A stretch of 64,000 nucleotides of DNA from Paracoccus wurundjeri (GCF_030678915.1 NZ_JAUUTZ010000011.1:94302-158301); one strand, 5' to 3'. Counted from the first letter of the stretch, positions 16,686 to 25,868 are shown. Made by a program: numbers and translations. The notes: generated from the letters alone by a model not told the origin.

Positions 16686-17849
16686 ATGCGGATCGTCGAT
16701 ATTTGCGAAGTAACCAAACCCATCGCGTCACCCATCCGCAACGCCTATATCGATTTCAGCAAGATGACGGCCAGCCTCGTTGCGGTTGTCACAGATGTGG
16801 TGCGTGACGGGCGGCGTGTGGTGGGCTACGGCTTCAACTCCAACGGCCGTTACGGGCAGGGTGGCCTGATCCGCGAACGGTTTCGGGACCGTATTCTTCA
16901 GGCCGATCCCAAGAGCCTGTTGAACGATGCTGGCAGTAATCTTGACCCGCACAGGATCTGGGCGGTGATGATGGCGAATGAAAAGCCGGGCGGGCATGGC
17001 GAACGCTCGGTCGCGGTCGGCACGATCGATATGGCGGTCTGGGATGCGGTGGCCAAGATCGAAGATAGGCCGCTGTTCCGGCTTCTGGCAGAGATGAACG
17101 GGCGCGAGGCGAATCCAAAGGTCTTTGTCTACGCGGCGGGTGGTTATTATTATCCGGGAAAGGATAATAACGCACTCCGCGCCGAGATGCGGGGCTATCT
17201 TGATCGCGGTTATAACGTCGTGAAAATGAAGATCGGCGGTGCTTCCATTGACGAGGACCGCGCCCGGATCGAGACTGTACTGGACGAGATCGGGCCGGAC
17301 GCGCAGCTGGCCGTGGATGCGAATGGCCGCTTTGATCTGGAAACCGGGATCGCATATGCCAAGATGCTGCGCGATTATCCGCTGTTCTGGTACGAGGAAA
17401 TCGGTGATCCGCTGGATTACGCGTTGCAGGCGGCGATTTCGGAATTCTACGATCCGCCGATGGCAACCGGAGAGAATCTGTTCTCTCATCAGGATGCGCG
17501 CAATCTGCTGCGCTATGGCGGCATGCGGCCGGATCGTGACTGGCTGCAATTCGACTGTGCGCTGTCCTATGGGCTTGTCGAATATTTGCGGACGCTGGAT
17601 GTGCTGCGTCAATTCGGCTGGTCTCCATCCCGCTGCATCCCGCATGGAGGGCACCAGATGTCGCTGAACATCGCGGCCGGCCTGGGGCTGGGCGGGAATG
17701 AAAGCTATCCCGACCTGTTCCAGCCTTATGGCGGGTTTCCGGATGGGGTAAAGGTTGAAGACGGGCATATTGTCATGCCGGATCTTCCCGGTATCGGATT
17801 CGAGGGCAAATCCGACCTGATCAAGGTCATGCGCGAACTGGCGGAGTAA
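16686..17849 (+). CDS. tarD: D-tartrate dehydratase (enolase superfamily)
   Basis: A 387-residue enolase-superfamily enzyme that converts D-tartrate to oxaloacetate by Mg2+-assisted dehydration. The sequence closely follows the Bradyrhizobium TarD as I remember it (NAYIDFSKMT, GYGFNSNGRYGQGGLIRERF, GYYYPGKD). Catalytic features are visible: KMKIGG with Lys180 and Lys182, Asp211 in VDANG as first metal ligand, WYEE and ATGENLF as the next acidic ligands, and the general-acid histidine in IPHGGHQMS. An aggaggaaa ribosome-binding site precedes the ATG. Divergent LysR control is likely. Together with the nearby dehydrogenases it forms a two-branch tartrate module feeding oxaloacetate and pyruvate-level intermediates. 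Confidence 0.93.
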   Translation: MRIVDICEVTKPIASPIRNAYIDFSKMTASLVAVVTDVVRDGRRVVGYGFNSNGRYGQGGLIRERFRDRILQADPKSLLNDAGSNLDPHRIWAVMMANEKPGGHGERSVAVGTIDMAVWDAVAKIEDRPLFRLLAEMNGREANPKVFVYAAGGYYYPGKDNNALRAEMRGYLDRGYNVVKMKIGGASIDEDRARIETVLDEIGPDAQLAVDANGRFDLETGIAYAKMLRDYPLFWYEEIGDPLDYALQAAISEFYDPPMATGENLFSHQDARNLLRYGGMRPDRDWLQFDCALSYGLVEYLRTLDVLRQFGWSPSRCIPHGGHQMSLNIAAGLGLGGNESYPDLFQPYGGFPDGVKVEDGHIVMPDLPGIGFEGKSDLIKVMRELAE

Positions 17850-17991
17850 CGGGCTTAAAGACATTCTGCCGGATATCCGTGATCCTGCGAAGCCGAATGA
17901 CTGCTATCGTCACGAAACTCTCATCCGACCTTTGATGTCCGAGCGCCTTTCCTCAATCCTTATCGGATCAGATAGGTGACAGCGATCGTGA

Positions 17992-18014
17992 TCGGACATG
18001 CCGGCATGTTCCGA
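17992..18014. promoter_or_regulatory. Near-perfect 22-base palindrome around ACATGCCGGCATGT
   Basis: The 14 central bases (17996-18009) form a perfect palindrome. TCGG before and CCGA after continue the symmetry with a single unpaired T at 18010. A palindrome with no loop suits a dimeric protein-binding site better than an RNA hairpin. No known consensus was recognised. Confidence 0.35.
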
Positions 18015-18047
18015 CCGATGACAAGAGCCCCGATTGGTCCTAGCGCC

Positions 18048-18079
18048 GGGCCGTTCCGCTGCGTGGATGCGAACGGCCC
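18048..18079 (+). other. Hairpin, 9-base-pair perfect stem GGGCCGTTC/GAACGGCCC
   Basis: Arms at 18048-18056 and 18071-18079 enclose a 14-base loop. The hairpin sits just before the terminator-like element at 18088, so the two may form the 3' part of one structured transcript. Confidence 0.35.
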
Positions 18080-18087
18080 CATGCTAA

Positions 18088-18113
18088 GCCAAGTGGTTTC
18101 TTGGCATTTTCTT
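18088..18113 (+). terminator. Intrinsic terminator-like hairpin with T-rich tail
   Basis: GCCAAG and CTTGGC (18088-18093, 18100-18105) pair around a six-base loop and are followed by ATTTTCTT. The orientation is plus strand. It lies 240 bases after tarD, so it may end the tarD mRNA or a small RNA from the gap. On the minus strand, downstream of tRNA-Cys, no T tract follows. Confidence 0.5.
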
Positions 18114-18136
18114 AATCCAATGATGTCAATGTGATT

Positions 18137-18210
18137 TGGAGGCGGGTACCGGAATCGAACCGGTCTTCACGGATTTGCAATCCGGTGCGTAACCACTCCG
18201 CCAACCCGCC
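18137..18210 (-). tRNA. tRNA-Cys (anticodon GCA)
   Basis: The minus strand reads GGCGGGT as acceptor arm, a D-arm region GGCGGAGTGGTTACGC, anticodon loop TTGCAAA with anticodon GCA, T-arm CCGGTTCGATTCCGG, then ACCCGCC, discriminator T and encoded CCA. The discriminator U73 is the identity base of tRNA-Cys. Total length is 74 bases with CCA. One pair at the top of the anticodon stem looks unpaired (C-U), a minor irregularity. Confidence 0.96.
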
Positions 18211-18336
18211 GTCGTCGAGAGTGCGTCTCCGATAAAGGATTGATGGGCGGCGTGCAAGTCTGGAATGACTGGCGTTGCCCACCTATGTGAAACGTGGCAA
18301 TAAGCCACGAGAACTGGTCGAGCAGGGGTTCCGACA

Positions 18337-18990
18337 ATGATCGATTTTGCCGCGCGGCGCACCATGATGGTGGATACGCAGGTTCGCCCGAATGATGTAA
18401 CCAAGTTCCCGGTGATTGAAGCCATGCTGGCGATTCCCCGGGAGGAATTCGTGCCTCCATCGCTGCGCGACGTCGCCTATTCCGGCGAGAATCTGACTGT
18501 CGGCGAAGGCCGTGTCATGCTCGAGCCGCGGACGCTGGCCAAGCTTGTCGATATGCTGGATATCGAGCCTGACGATCTGGTGCTCGATATCGCCAGCGGT
18601 TACGGCTATTCGGCCGCTGTCATCGCTCGCATGGCGGAAGCGGTCGTCGCCATCGAGGATGATCCCGTCATGGCGGAAGATGCGGAAAAGCGCCTTGCCG
18701 ATGCCGGGGTGTTCAATGTCGCCGCGCTTCATGGCGATCTGACGGAAGGGAACGCCAAGCAGGGGCCTTATGACGTCATCCTGATCGAGGGCGCGGTCGA
18801 AGAGGTGCCGGGAACGATCCTTGACCAGCTTAAGGAGGGGGGACGAATCGGCGCGATATTCATGGAAGGTTCGCTTGGGGTCGCCCGGATCGGGCATCGT
18901 CTGAACGGGCGGATCAACTGGCGCTACGCATTCAACGCCCACGCGCCCGTTTTGCGGGCATTTACAAAAGAACGGGGGTTCAGCCTGTGA
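18337..18990 (+). CDS. Divergent protein-L-isoaspartate O-methyltransferase-family protein upstream of tolC
   Basis: A 217-residue SAM-dependent methyltransferase of the PCMT family. It has [20 protein letters not shown] near the start, then [17 protein letters not shown] as the SAM-binding motif I and [10 protein letters not shown]. The TISQP substrate loop of true Pcm enzymes is missing: the corresponding segment reads [11 protein letters not shown]. It may therefore have another substrate. The stop overlaps the GTG start of the TolC gene by four bases, so the two are coupled. A canonical pcm gene sits only 4 kb downstream, again suggesting this one is not the repair enzyme. Confidence 0.82.
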   Translation: MIDFAARRTMMVDTQVRPNDVTKFPVIEAMLAIPREEFVPPSLRDVAYSGENLTVGEGRVMLEPRTLAKLVDMLDIEPDDLVLDIASGYGYSAAVIARMAEAVVAIEDDPVMAEDAEKRLADAGVFNVAALHGDLTEGNAKQGPYDVILIEGAVEEVPGTILDQLKEGGRIGAIFMEGSLGVARIGHRLNGRINWRYAFNAHAPVLRAFTKERGFSL

Positions 18991-20396
18991 AAATTATTCC
19001 CAATCTCGGGCGGGTGGCAGCAGCCGTGACGTTTTCGGTAAGCCTTGCTCTTCCGGCGGCAGCCGATTCTCTGGCCGATGCGATGGTTTCCGCCTATCGA
19101 AGCTCTGCCCTGATCGAACAGAACCGTGCGGTTCTGCGGGCCGCGGATGAGGATGTCGCCAGTTCTGTGGCGCAGCTTCGCCCGGTTCTGCAATGGGTGG
19201 CAAGCCATCAGGTCAGCCGAACCGAAGGCAATCACGGCAGCATTCGTTCCAGTTCGCTGATGATCGGGGCCGAGATCCCGCTTTATGACTGGGGCCGCTC
19301 GCAATTGGCGATCGATGCCGCGAAAGAGCAGGTGCTTGCCACGCGGCAGGCTTTGGTCGGGATCGAGCAGGATGTACTGCTTCAGGCGACGAATGCCTTC
19401 TTTTCCGTGCGTCAGGCGACCGAACAGGTCGCGTTGCAGGAAAATTCCGTTCGGGTGCTTGGTCAGGAACGGCAGGCGGCACAGGATCGTTTCGATGTCG
19501 GTGAGATCACGGTGACGGATGTTTCACTGGCCGAAGCGCGGCTGGCCGCGTCGCGCGCGGCGCTGGCGGCCGCCGAAGGCGATCTGGAGGTTGCGCAGGA
19601 ACAATATCTGGCGGCAACCGGCAAGCAGCCTGGCACATTGGCCGCCCCTCCGCCATTGCCGACATTGCCGGCCAATGTAGAGGCGGCGCGGGCCGTTGCC
19701 CAGAAGAACCATCCGGCGATCAAGCAGGCGCAGCGTATGGCTGCGGCGGCAGAACTGGGGGTTGCCGCAGCGGGGGCCGAGCGTAACCCGAATCTTTCGG
19801 CAAATGCCCAGGTCGGTATAGGGCGCGATTACGAGCGGGATACCCTTACTGGGTCAGGGGATTATGAAACCCGGGGGAGTGCCTCGGTCGGCCTGGAGCT
19901 TAGCCAGACGATCTATTCCGGAGGCCGTTTGCCGGCCCAGCACCGCAAGGCGATGGCCTCGCGCGATGAAGCGCGGGCGGTGCTGTTGAACACGGCGCGA
20001 GACGTCAATGAACAGGTCGGAACCGCCTGGGCCAATATCTCGGTGGCCGGCGCACAGCTTGGTGCGATCGACGAACAGATCGCTGCCGCGCAGCAGGCAT
20101 ATGAAGGCGTGCGCGAAGAGGCTCAGCTAGGCGCCCGGACAACGCTGGACGTGCTTGATGCAGAACAATCACTTCTGGAGGCGCGGGCCGACAAGATTTC
20201 CGCAGAGGCCAATCTTCAGTTAGCACATTATCAACTTTTGGCCGCTATGGGTTTGCTTACGGTAGAAGACCTTAAGCTGGGAATTCCCACATATGACCCA
20301 TCGGAATACTATAAATCGGTACGCGACGCGCCTTACACCAGCAAGCAGGGTGAAAGCCTGGATCGCGTCCTGCGCGCAATCGGGCGCGAAAACTGA
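18987..20396 (+). CDS. tolC: TolC-family outer-membrane efflux protein
   Basis: A 469-residue outer-membrane channel of type I secretion and multidrug efflux. It starts with GTG inside the upstream stop (GTGA overlap). A signal peptide ends near [12 protein letters not shown], and two homologous coiled-coil halves follow. The first half contains [19 protein letters not shown] and [19 protein letters not shown], the second [19 protein letters not shown] and [20 protein letters not shown]. These are the repeated TolC signatures. No inner-membrane partner is next to it, as is usual for a shared TolC. A strong hairpin terminator follows directly. Confidence 0.95.
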   Translation: MKIIPNLGRVAAAVTFSVSLALPAAADSLADAMVSAYRSSALIEQNRAVLRAADEDVASSVAQLRPVLQWVASHQVSRTEGNHGSIRSSSLMIGAEIPLYDWGRSQLAIDAAKEQVLATRQALVGIEQDVLLQATNAFFSVRQATEQVALQENSVRVLGQERQAAQDRFDVGEITVTDVSLAEARLAASRAALAAAEGDLEVAQEQYLAATGKQPGTLAAPPPLPTLPANVEAARAVAQKNHPAIKQAQRMAAAAELGVAAAGAERNPNLSANAQVGIGRDYERDTLTGSGDYETRGSASVGLELSQTIYSGGRLPAQHRKAMASRDEARAVLLNTARDVNEQVGTAWANISVAGAQLGAIDEQIAAAQQAYEGVREEAQLGARTTLDVLDAEQSLLEARADKISAEANLQLAHYQLLAAMGLLTVEDLKLGIPTYDPSEYYKSVRDAPYTSKQGESLDRVLRAIGREN

Positions 20397-20403
20397 TATC
20401 GGG

Positions 20404-20441
20404 GCCACGCGCTGTCTGCGCGTGGCTGACACCTGCTTTTT
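20404..20441 (+). terminator. Intrinsic terminator after tolC
   Basis: GCCACGCGC (20404-20412) and GCGCGTGGC (20418-20426) form a perfect nine-pair stem with loop TGTCT. A five-T run follows at 20437-20441. It starts eight bases after the tolC stop. Confidence 0.7.
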
Positions 20442-20447
20442 CCAGAA

Positions 20448-21161
20448 ATGCGCCCTGTGATGTCACGGGGCAGGCAAAAAAACCGCGCCTCCTTGTCCGG
20501 GCGAGCAAAGCGTGACGGGGCGCTAGCCTCGCAGACGGTTGTTGAACAACCCGTGACAGACGGTCCGCCGCAGGCGGCAGACAGGTCAGCGGGTCCGAAA
20601 TGGCCGGTTTGGCTGGTTGGAAAAAACCCGGAACATAACGGAAATGAAACCATCGGTCGGGATATGTCCGGCACCGATGTCGTCACGGACAGTCTGTCCG
20701 CTGACATGGTCGGCGATGCCCGGGCGACTGCCGTACCGAATTCCTGCAACGAAATTGAAGAACCCGCATCATCTTTGCGCGATGAGGACAAGAATGTTCG
20801 CCCGTCCCCTGCGGGCGTTGTGAATGACGCCACTGACATAAGAGAGGAAAACCAGATGCAGACGGCAAAACAACTGACCCCCGTTTCCGAAACCGAAGAG
20901 ATGGAAAAAATCGATCTGCGTGACCGGGTCGCGCTAAAGGAAGGCGCGGGCGACAAGGGGCAGAAAAACGCTCCGGCCAGCATGGCATCGCTTTTCGGTC
21001 CGGTGATCGAAGACGATGTCAAAGGCGTGCGCAGTCAGATTCGCGAAATGATTCAAAGCGAATTGCAGGGCGAACTGGGAGAGCGGTTTTCCCGCAACCT
21101 GCGTATCGTGATCCGGCGCGAGATTGCGGCCGCGGTTGACGATCAGTTCGACCGGCTCTGA
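20448..21161 (+). CDS. Conserved hypothetical protein with basic C-terminal helix, start uncertain
   Basis: The frame gives up to 237 residues. The first 130 or so are rich in charged and small residues and look disordered. The C-terminal 45 residues (IREMIQSELQGELGERF, then IRREIAAAVDDQ) are probably helical and resemble the conserved tail of a Rhodobacteraceae hypothetical family found after tolC. There is reason to doubt the long form: it begins just after the tolC terminator without a clear ribosome-binding site, whereas the in-frame ATG at 20856 is preceded by agaggaaa at good spacing and would give 102 residues. Function unknown; no catalytic motif or membrane segment is visible. Confidence 0.6.
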   Translation: MRPVMSRGRQKNRASLSGRAKRDGALASQTVVEQPVTDGPPQAADRSAGPKWPVWLVGKNPEHNGNETIGRDMSGTDVVTDSLSADMVGDARATAVPNSCNEIEEPASSLRDEDKNVRPSPAGVVNDATDIREENQMQTAKQLTPVSETEEMEKIDLRDRVALKEGAGDKGQKNAPASMASLFGPVIEDDVKGVRSQIREMIQSELQGELGERFSRNLRIVIRREIAAAVDDQFDRL

Positions 21162-21173
21162 GCAGGCGTGGCA

Positions 21174-21200
21174 CCGCCCGATCCCGTGACCGGGCGGTTT
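21174..21200. terminator. Terminator hairpin between convergent genes
   Basis: CCGCCCG (21174-21180) pairs with CGGGCGG (21191-21197) around a ten-base loop, followed by TTT. On the other strand the hairpin is also flanked by A/T bases. It lies between the hypothetical gene's stop and the nlpD-like stop and can serve both. Confidence 0.6.
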
Positions 21201-21204
21201 GCCA

Positions 21205-22353
21205 TCAGTTCAGGTAATCTTCCGGGTTCACACTGTTATAACCACGGCGGACCTCGAAATGCACCACGCCACTGCTGCCCGATGTACCCATCGCCTGACC
21301 ACTGCTGACTGAATCGCCCTTGGACACGCTGAGTTCGTCCAGACCGGTATAGACCGTCATCAGACCGTCATTGTGACGCACCACCACGATCGGCACGCCG
21401 CTTGTGTCGCGGGTAACGGCGGCGACTTGTCCCGCCCCGGCTGCCTTGACCGATGTGCCAGCGGGTGCGGAAATGTCGATTCCCTCATTCTTGCCCTTTT
21501 CATAGACCCGGATGATCGAGCCCGAGGCCGGCATGCTGAAGCGACCGTTGCCCGAGGCGCCCGTCCGCGTCGCACCCAGATCCGGTGTGTCGGTCGCAGG
21601 CCCCGGCTCCGAGGCGGGATCGGTCTTTTCGTCCGGCAGAGGGGCAGCCGCGGAAGGCGGGCGCGGGGTGGGGCTGCCGCTGCCCGGTGCGGTGGTCCCT
21701 GTTCCCGCAGCCGGGGCGGCCTGACCCTTGACTGGGATCATCAACCTTTGACCGACACGCAATTGCATGTTTGAAGGCAATCCGTTCCAGGACGCCAGAT
21801 CCTGCACATTGACCCCGTACTTGCGGGCGATCGACCATGCGGTTTCGCCAGAAGCAACCTGATGCTGCTGCGGTTGCTCGCCTTTGGGCGCGGCAGCCTG
21901 TTGTTCGCCTTCCATGCCCGGCACGTCCGGCTTGGCGATGCCCTGGCCCGCGAATGGATCGGACACTTGCCCGGTGCTGCTGATGATGCCGCCCTGAACC
22001 TGTGTGCCGCCGGGAACGCTGCGCGGCAGGACCAGAACAGCGCCCTGCTGTAGGGTGGCGCTGGCAGGCAATGCGTTGTAGCGGGCCAGTTCCTCGGCGC
22101 CCAGCCCGATCCGCGACGCGACGCTGGCCGGTGTGTCGCCGGATCTGGCCACCACCACCTGATAATCGCGGAAAGTGATCAATCCGCGGCTGTCCGGTTG
22201 CGGGCGTGGCACGGCCTTGGCCGCAGCATCCGCCGTGCTCAACGCGCCGGGAACCCAACCACGCAGATCCGGATCAAAACCATTCGGACCGCAAGAGGAA
22301 AGCAGGGCAATTACCATAGATGTGCCCGCCAAACGCCTGAAATTTCTGCTCAT
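21205..22353 (-). CDS. nlpD: NlpD/EnvC-like lipoprotein, two LysM domains and a degenerate LytM domain
   Basis: A 382-residue lipoprotein. The signal ends in a lipobox (LLSSC, Cys21). Two LysM peptidoglycan-binding motifs follow, at about residues 58-105 (VVARSGDTPASVASRIGLG) and 165-210 (VASGETAWSIARKYGVN). A Pro/Ala-rich linker leads to the C-terminal M23 domain. The zinc ligands are lost: HxxxD reads NEGID, and the distal HxH is VHFE. Such inactive LytM domains activate cell-wall amidases in division in the NlpD/EnvC family. It sits downstream of pcm and surE, the conserved surE-pcm-nlpD order, and is probably co-transcribed with them. Confidence 0.9.
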   Translation of the reverse strand: MSRNFRRLAGTSMVIALLSSCGPNGFDPDLRGWVPGALSTADAAAKAVPRPQPDSRGLITFRDYQVVVARSGDTPASVASRIGLGAEELARYNALPASATLQQGAVLVLPRSVPGGTQVQGGIISSTGQVSDPFAGQGIAKPDVPGMEGEQQAAAPKGEQPQQHQVASGETAWSIARKYGVNVQDLASWNGLPSNMQLRVGQRLMIPVKGQAAPAAGTGTTAPGSGSPTPRPPSAAAPLPDEKTDPASEPGPATDTPDLGATRTGASGNGRFSMPASGSIIRVYEKGKNEGIDISAPAGTSVKAAGAGQVAAVTRDTSGVPIVVVRHNDGLMTVYTGLDELSVSKGDSVSSGQAMGTSGSSGVVHFEVRRGYNSVNPEDYLN

Positions 22354-22389
22354 TCCAAAATCCTCAACCTGTATCTGCCCGAACGGGGG

Positions 22390-23058
22390 TCATGTTTGTC
22401 CCAACCCCTCGACCAGAGGCACGAACCGTACCTGCCGCAACTCGTCATAATCGAACCCGGTATCCGTCCGGGTCACGCGGATCAAGGTCTGAACTGCGTC
22501 CGATTGCCCGACAGGCACCACCATAATACCGCCGATCTTGAGCTGTGCCAATAATGGACCGGGGGGGTCCTCTGCCGCGGCGGTCACGAGAATGCGGTCG
22601 AAAGGGGATTGATCCGGCAACCCGCGAGAACCATCGGCAACCTGCGCGGTGATATTCGACAGACCCAGCTTCTGAAAAATCGCTTCGGATTCCTGCACCA
22701 GCCGGCGATGACGGTCGACAGTATAGACCCGGCGGCACAGCCCCGCCAGAACGGCGGCCTGATAGCCCGAGCCGGTCCCGACTTCCAGCACAGTATCGCG
22801 CGGGCGTGGGTTCAGTGCCTGAGTCATCAGGCCAACGACGGATGGCTGGCTGATCGTCTGACCGCAGGGGATGGGCAAAGGCGTGTCTTCATAGGCTCTG
22901 TCGGCGAATTGCCCGCGGATGAAAATCCCCCGGTCGATACGTTCCATCACGGAAAGGACACGCGGATCGGTTACCCCACGGGAGCGAAGCTGGAAAAGAA
23001 AGCGCATCTTGCGCTCGGCTGGCGAGTCATCTTGATCTGGAAGATCATCGTCGCTCAT
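22390..23058 (-). CDS. pcm: Protein-L-isoaspartate O-methyltransferase
   Basis: A 222-residue repair enzyme that methylates isoaspartyl residues in damaged proteins with SAM. It has the substrate loop [18 protein letters not shown], motif [18 protein letters not shown], the [11 protein letters not shown] acidic ribose-binding segment, and [14 protein letters not shown]. It starts two bases after the surE stop and ends 36 bases before the nlpD-like start. Length and motifs are normal for the family. An acidic N-terminal extension of about 15 residues precedes the core. Confidence 0.94.
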   Translation of the reverse strand: MSDDDLPDQDDSPAERKMRFLFQLRSRGVTDPRVLSVMERIDRGIFIRGQFADRAYEDTPLPIPCGQTISQPSVVGLMTQALNPRPRDTVLEVGTGSGYQAAVLAGLCRRVYTVDRHRRLVQESEAIFQKLGLSNITAQVADGSRGLPDQSPFDRILVTAAAEDPPGPLLAQLKIGGIMVVPVGQSDAVQTLIRVTRTDTGFDYDELRQVRFVPLVEGLGQT

Positions 23059-23060
23059 TG

Positions 23061-23879
23061 CTATCCGGTACCTCTGCTATCCACGAGATCCCGATCAAGC
23101 TTTCCGGCAAGGCTGGACAGCGAATCATGGCAGGTCAGATCGGCCCGCATCGGTGTAACAGAGATGTAACCCGCCATATTTACGGCGACATCGCTGCCTT
23201 CATTCGCCATCGCCTGCTGATCGCCGCCCTTGGCCCACATGAACCGTCTGCCGTTCGGGGCGCTGTATGGCTGTACTGAAAAGCGCGAATCCTTGCGCCT
23301 GCCTTGCGCGGCGACTCTGGTGCCCAATACCTCGGCGGCCGGGAGTGCGGGAAAATTGACATTGTAGAACAGGCAGTAATCGTCGTTCTGTGTCCAGTCG
23401 GCATGATCAAGCAGCCCGCGTATGATCGCCACGCCATGCCGGCGCGACGCTTCGAACGGGTCATCGAGCCCGGCTGTGCGCGGTCCCAGATATTGCGACA
23501 GCGCAATTGCGGGCAGACCTTGCAGCGCGGCCTCCATCGCGCCGCCAATCGTGCCGGAATACATTGCGTTCTCGCCCGAGTTGTTGCCGCGATTCACGCC
23601 TGACAGGACCAGATCGGGCAGGGCATCGGCCATGACATCGGCAACGGCTGCCAGCACGCAATCGGCGGGGCTGCCTTCGGTTGCATAGCGCCGGTTATCC
23701 AGCCGGGCGACCATCGTCGGATGGGAATAGCTGATGCAATGTCCCACGCCGGATTGCTCGAATGCGGGGGCCACTGTCCAGACTTCGCCGGACGGGCCTG
23801 CAATTTCGGCGGCGATCTCTGACAGTACCGCCAGCCCCGGAGCGTTGATCCCGTCGTCATTGGTGATGAGGATGCGCAT
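23061..23879 (-). CDS. surE: 5'/3'-nucleotidase SurE
   Basis: A 272-residue metal-dependent nucleotidase. The N-terminal [15 protein letters not shown] holds the paired aspartates for the divalent metal. [19 protein letters not shown] is the active-site loop, and [12 protein letters not shown] is the usual near-C-terminal strand. SurE hydrolyses nucleoside monophosphates and short polyphosphates. The start at 23879 gives the standard N-terminus; a GTG at 23894 is possible but adds five residues not expected in the family. First gene of the surE-pcm-nlpD unit. Confidence 0.94.
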   Translation of the reverse strand: MRILITNDDGINAPGLAVLSEIAAEIAGPSGEVWTVAPAFEQSGVGHCISYSHPTMVARLDNRRYATEGSPADCVLAAVADVMADALPDLVLSGVNRGNNSGENAMYSGTIGGAMEAALQGLPAIALSQYLGPRTAGLDDPFEASRRHGVAIIRGLLDHADWTQNDDYCLFYNVNFPALPAAEVLGTRVAAQGRRKDSRFSVQPYSAPNGRRFMWAKGGDQQAMANEGSDVAVNMAGYISVTPMRADLTCHDSLSSLAGKLDRDLVDSRGTG

Positions 23880-24038
23880 TGCGGTTCCGTTCACGCGCTT
23901 GTTGTTTCTTTTCCCTGCTTACCTGCGTGCAGGATGGGCTGCAACCCGTTGAGATTCCCTTGACGGCGATCCGCAAAGCCGTTTGACGCAGCGAATTTAC
24001 CGTTGCATCCTAGGATAACCTGACCGATAGCGCTCAAC

Positions 24039-24953
24039 ATGCAGATCTTTCTTCCCATCGCCGAGGTTTCGGTCAACGCTTTCACCCTTGTAGGACTTGG
24101 CGGTCTTGTCGGGCTGATGAGCGGGCTGTTCGGCGTGGGGGGCGGTTTTCTGATTACCCCGCTTCTGTTCTTTATCGGCATTCCTCCGGCGATTGCGGTG
24201 GCGACCGGCGCAAATCAGGTCGTCGCCTCCTCGGTTTCCGGCGTATTGGCGCATGTCAAACGCAAGACCGTGGATTTCCGGATGGGTGGTGTGCTGCTGG
24301 CGGGCGGCCTGATCGGCTCTTGGCTTGGGGTATGGGTGTTCAACCTGTTGCAATCGGTTGGGCAGGTCGATCTGGTGGTGCAGCTTTGCTATGTGGTGTT
24401 TCTGGGCCTGATCGGCATGATGATGCTGCAGGAAAGCATACGCGCCCTGCGCCGGTCGAAGAATGCCACCTATCGCCGACGGCTGCATCAGCACATGTGG
24501 GTGCATCGCTGGCCGGTCAAGATGAAATTCCGCGCGTCGGGCCTGTATATCAGCGTGTTTCCTCCGCTTCTGGTGGGGCTTGCAGTCGGGGTTCTGGCTG
24601 CGATCATGGGGGTCGGCGGCGGCTTCATCATGGTTCCCGCGATGATCTACCTGCTTGGGGTGCCGACCAAGGTCGTCGTCGGGACGTCGCTGTTCCAGAT
24701 CATCTTCGTAACCGCATTCACTACGGTGATGCACGCCGTCAGCTACAATACCGTGGATATCATGCTGGCGTTGCTGCTGATCGTGGGCGGCGTGATCGGC
24801 GCGCAGGTTGGCACGACCCTTGGCGCAAGACTCAGGGCCGAGCAATTGCGCATTCTTCTGGCGCTGCTGGTGCTGCTGGTCTGTGGCAAGCTGGCGCTTG
24901 ATCTGGTTCTGCGTCCGGATGAACTCTACTCGATCACGTCGGGGATCGAGTGA
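24039..24953 (+). CDS. TSUP-family (TauE/SafE) sulfite or organosulfonate exporter-like membrane protein
   Basis: A 304-residue membrane protein with about eight transmembrane helices in two halves. Each half carries the family hallmark: LFGVGGGFLITPLLFFIGIP near residue 32 and IMGVGGGFIMVPAMIYLLGV around residue 190, followed by GTSLFQIIF. The family moves small anions such as sulfite, sulfonates or sulfur compounds across the inner membrane. It is directly coupled to a TIGR02186-type gene, a pairing I recall as common in Rhodobacteraceae. The substrate is not known. Confidence 0.9.
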   Translation: MQIFLPIAEVSVNAFTLVGLGGLVGLMSGLFGVGGGFLITPLLFFIGIPPAIAVATGANQVVASSVSGVLAHVKRKTVDFRMGGVLLAGGLIGSWLGVWVFNLLQSVGQVDLVVQLCYVVFLGLIGMMMLQESIRALRRSKNATYRRRLHQHMWVHRWPVKMKFRASGLYISVFPPLLVGLAVGVLAAIMGVGGGFIMVPAMIYLLGVPTKVVVGTSLFQIIFVTAFTTVMHAVSYNTVDIMLALLLIVGGVIGAQVGTTLGARLRAEQLRILLALLVLLVCGKLALDLVLRPDELYSITSGIE

Positions 24954-25822
24954 TGCGGCGTATCGCAGCATTCCTTCTGGCGCTTTCGTTTTGCGGTGCG
25001 ACCAATGCGCAAAGCCCCGATACCGGCACTGGGCAGACCGAGGGCGAGGCCGTTCCCGTCTACCCGGTCACGGTATTTCCCCCCAGTCCCGAATCCGAAG
25101 ACAAGGAACAGCGCAGGGAAAGGGTTGTGGCCGGTCTGTCGCAGGATTCGGTCGGAATCACCGCAAGATATGACCGGATGGATATCCTGATTTATGGTGC
25201 GATCAAGCGGGAGGCGCCGATACCTTCGGGTTCGCTGGATGTCATCGTCACGGTCGAGGCGCCGTCCCGCCCTTTGACGATCTGGCGGAAAGAGCGCAAG
25301 GCGGGGATCTGGATCAATTCCGAAAAGGTCGAGATCGGGGCCGCGCCCGGCTTCTATGCCGTCGCGAGTTCGGCGCCACTGGATGAAATCCTGCAACCGG
25401 ATTGGGATCGTCGCTACCGGATCTCGCTGCCGCTGGCTCTCCGGGCCTATGCCGGTCAGATCGCGGTCAAGGATGCGGTTCCCTTTACCGAGGCGTTGAT
25501 CCGCATTCGCGAGAGTAACGGCCTGTATCGTCTGGACGAAGGCGCGGTCAAGCTGGTCGATCAGACCCTGTTTCGTGCGGATGTGCGATTGCCCGCGAAT
25601 CTGATCGAAGGCGACTATAAAACCCGCATCTTCCTGCTGCGTGACGGCAAGGTGATCGACGTCTATCGCGCCCCGATCGAGGTTCGTAAGGTCGGGTTGG
25701 AACGCTGGCTTTACCGCCTGGCATTCGATCAGCCGCTCGTTTACGGCCTGATGTCGCTGGCTGTCGCGGTGTTTGCGGGCTGGGGCGCCTCTGCCGCGTT
25801 CCGCAAGCTGCGCCGGGCGTGA
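24953..25822 (+). CDS. TIGR02186-family membrane-anchored protein
   Basis: About 289 residues. An N-terminal signal (RRIAAFLLALSFCGATNAQ) is followed by a long periplasmic beta-rich region (GITARYDRMDILIYGAIKRE, VIVTVEAPSRPLTIWRK, WINSEKVEIGAAPGFYAVAS) and a single C-terminal transmembrane helix (LVYGLMSLAVAVFAGWGAS). This architecture matches the uncharacterised TIGR02186 family, habitually encoded after a TSUP transporter. The start at 24953 overlaps the upstream stop by one base; a GTG at 24950 is equally possible. Likely an accessory of the transporter. The periplasmic region reads like two immunoglobulin-like lobes, but no function is established. Confidence 0.85.
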   Translation: MRRIAAFLLALSFCGATNAQSPDTGTGQTEGEAVPVYPVTVFPPSPESEDKEQRRERVVAGLSQDSVGITARYDRMDILIYGAIKREAPIPSGSLDVIVTVEAPSRPLTIWRKERKAGIWINSEKVEIGAAPGFYAVASSAPLDEILQPDWDRRYRISLPLALRAYAGQIAVKDAVPFTEALIRIRESNGLYRLDEGAVKLVDQTLFRADVRLPANLIEGDYKTRIFLLRDGKVIDVYRAPIEVRKVGLERWLYRLAFDQPLVYGLMSLAVAVFAGWGASAAFRKLRRA

Positions 25823-25842
25823 TGCGCAGCCCGAAAACGCAA

Positions 25843-25868
25843 CGGGCCCTGTGTTGCCACAGAGCCCG
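25843..25868. terminator. Bidirectional terminator-like hairpin
   Basis: CGGGCcCTGTG (25843-25853) pairs with CACAGaGCCCG (25858-25868) around TTGC with one mismatch. It lies between the convergent TIGR02186-type and malyl-CoA lyase genes and probably ends both transcripts. No long T run is present on either side. Confidence 0.55.

Larger units (their letters stand above)
17850..18136. other. 287-base gap between tarD and tRNA-Cys with several symmetric elements
   Basis: No protein gene is visible. The gap contains a long near-perfect palindrome (17992-18014), a 9-base-pair hairpin (18048-18079) and a terminator-like hairpin with a T-rich tail on the plus strand (18088-18113), each listed separately. 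It could be a structured 3' end of the tarD message or an independent small RNA gene. Confidence 0.5.
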
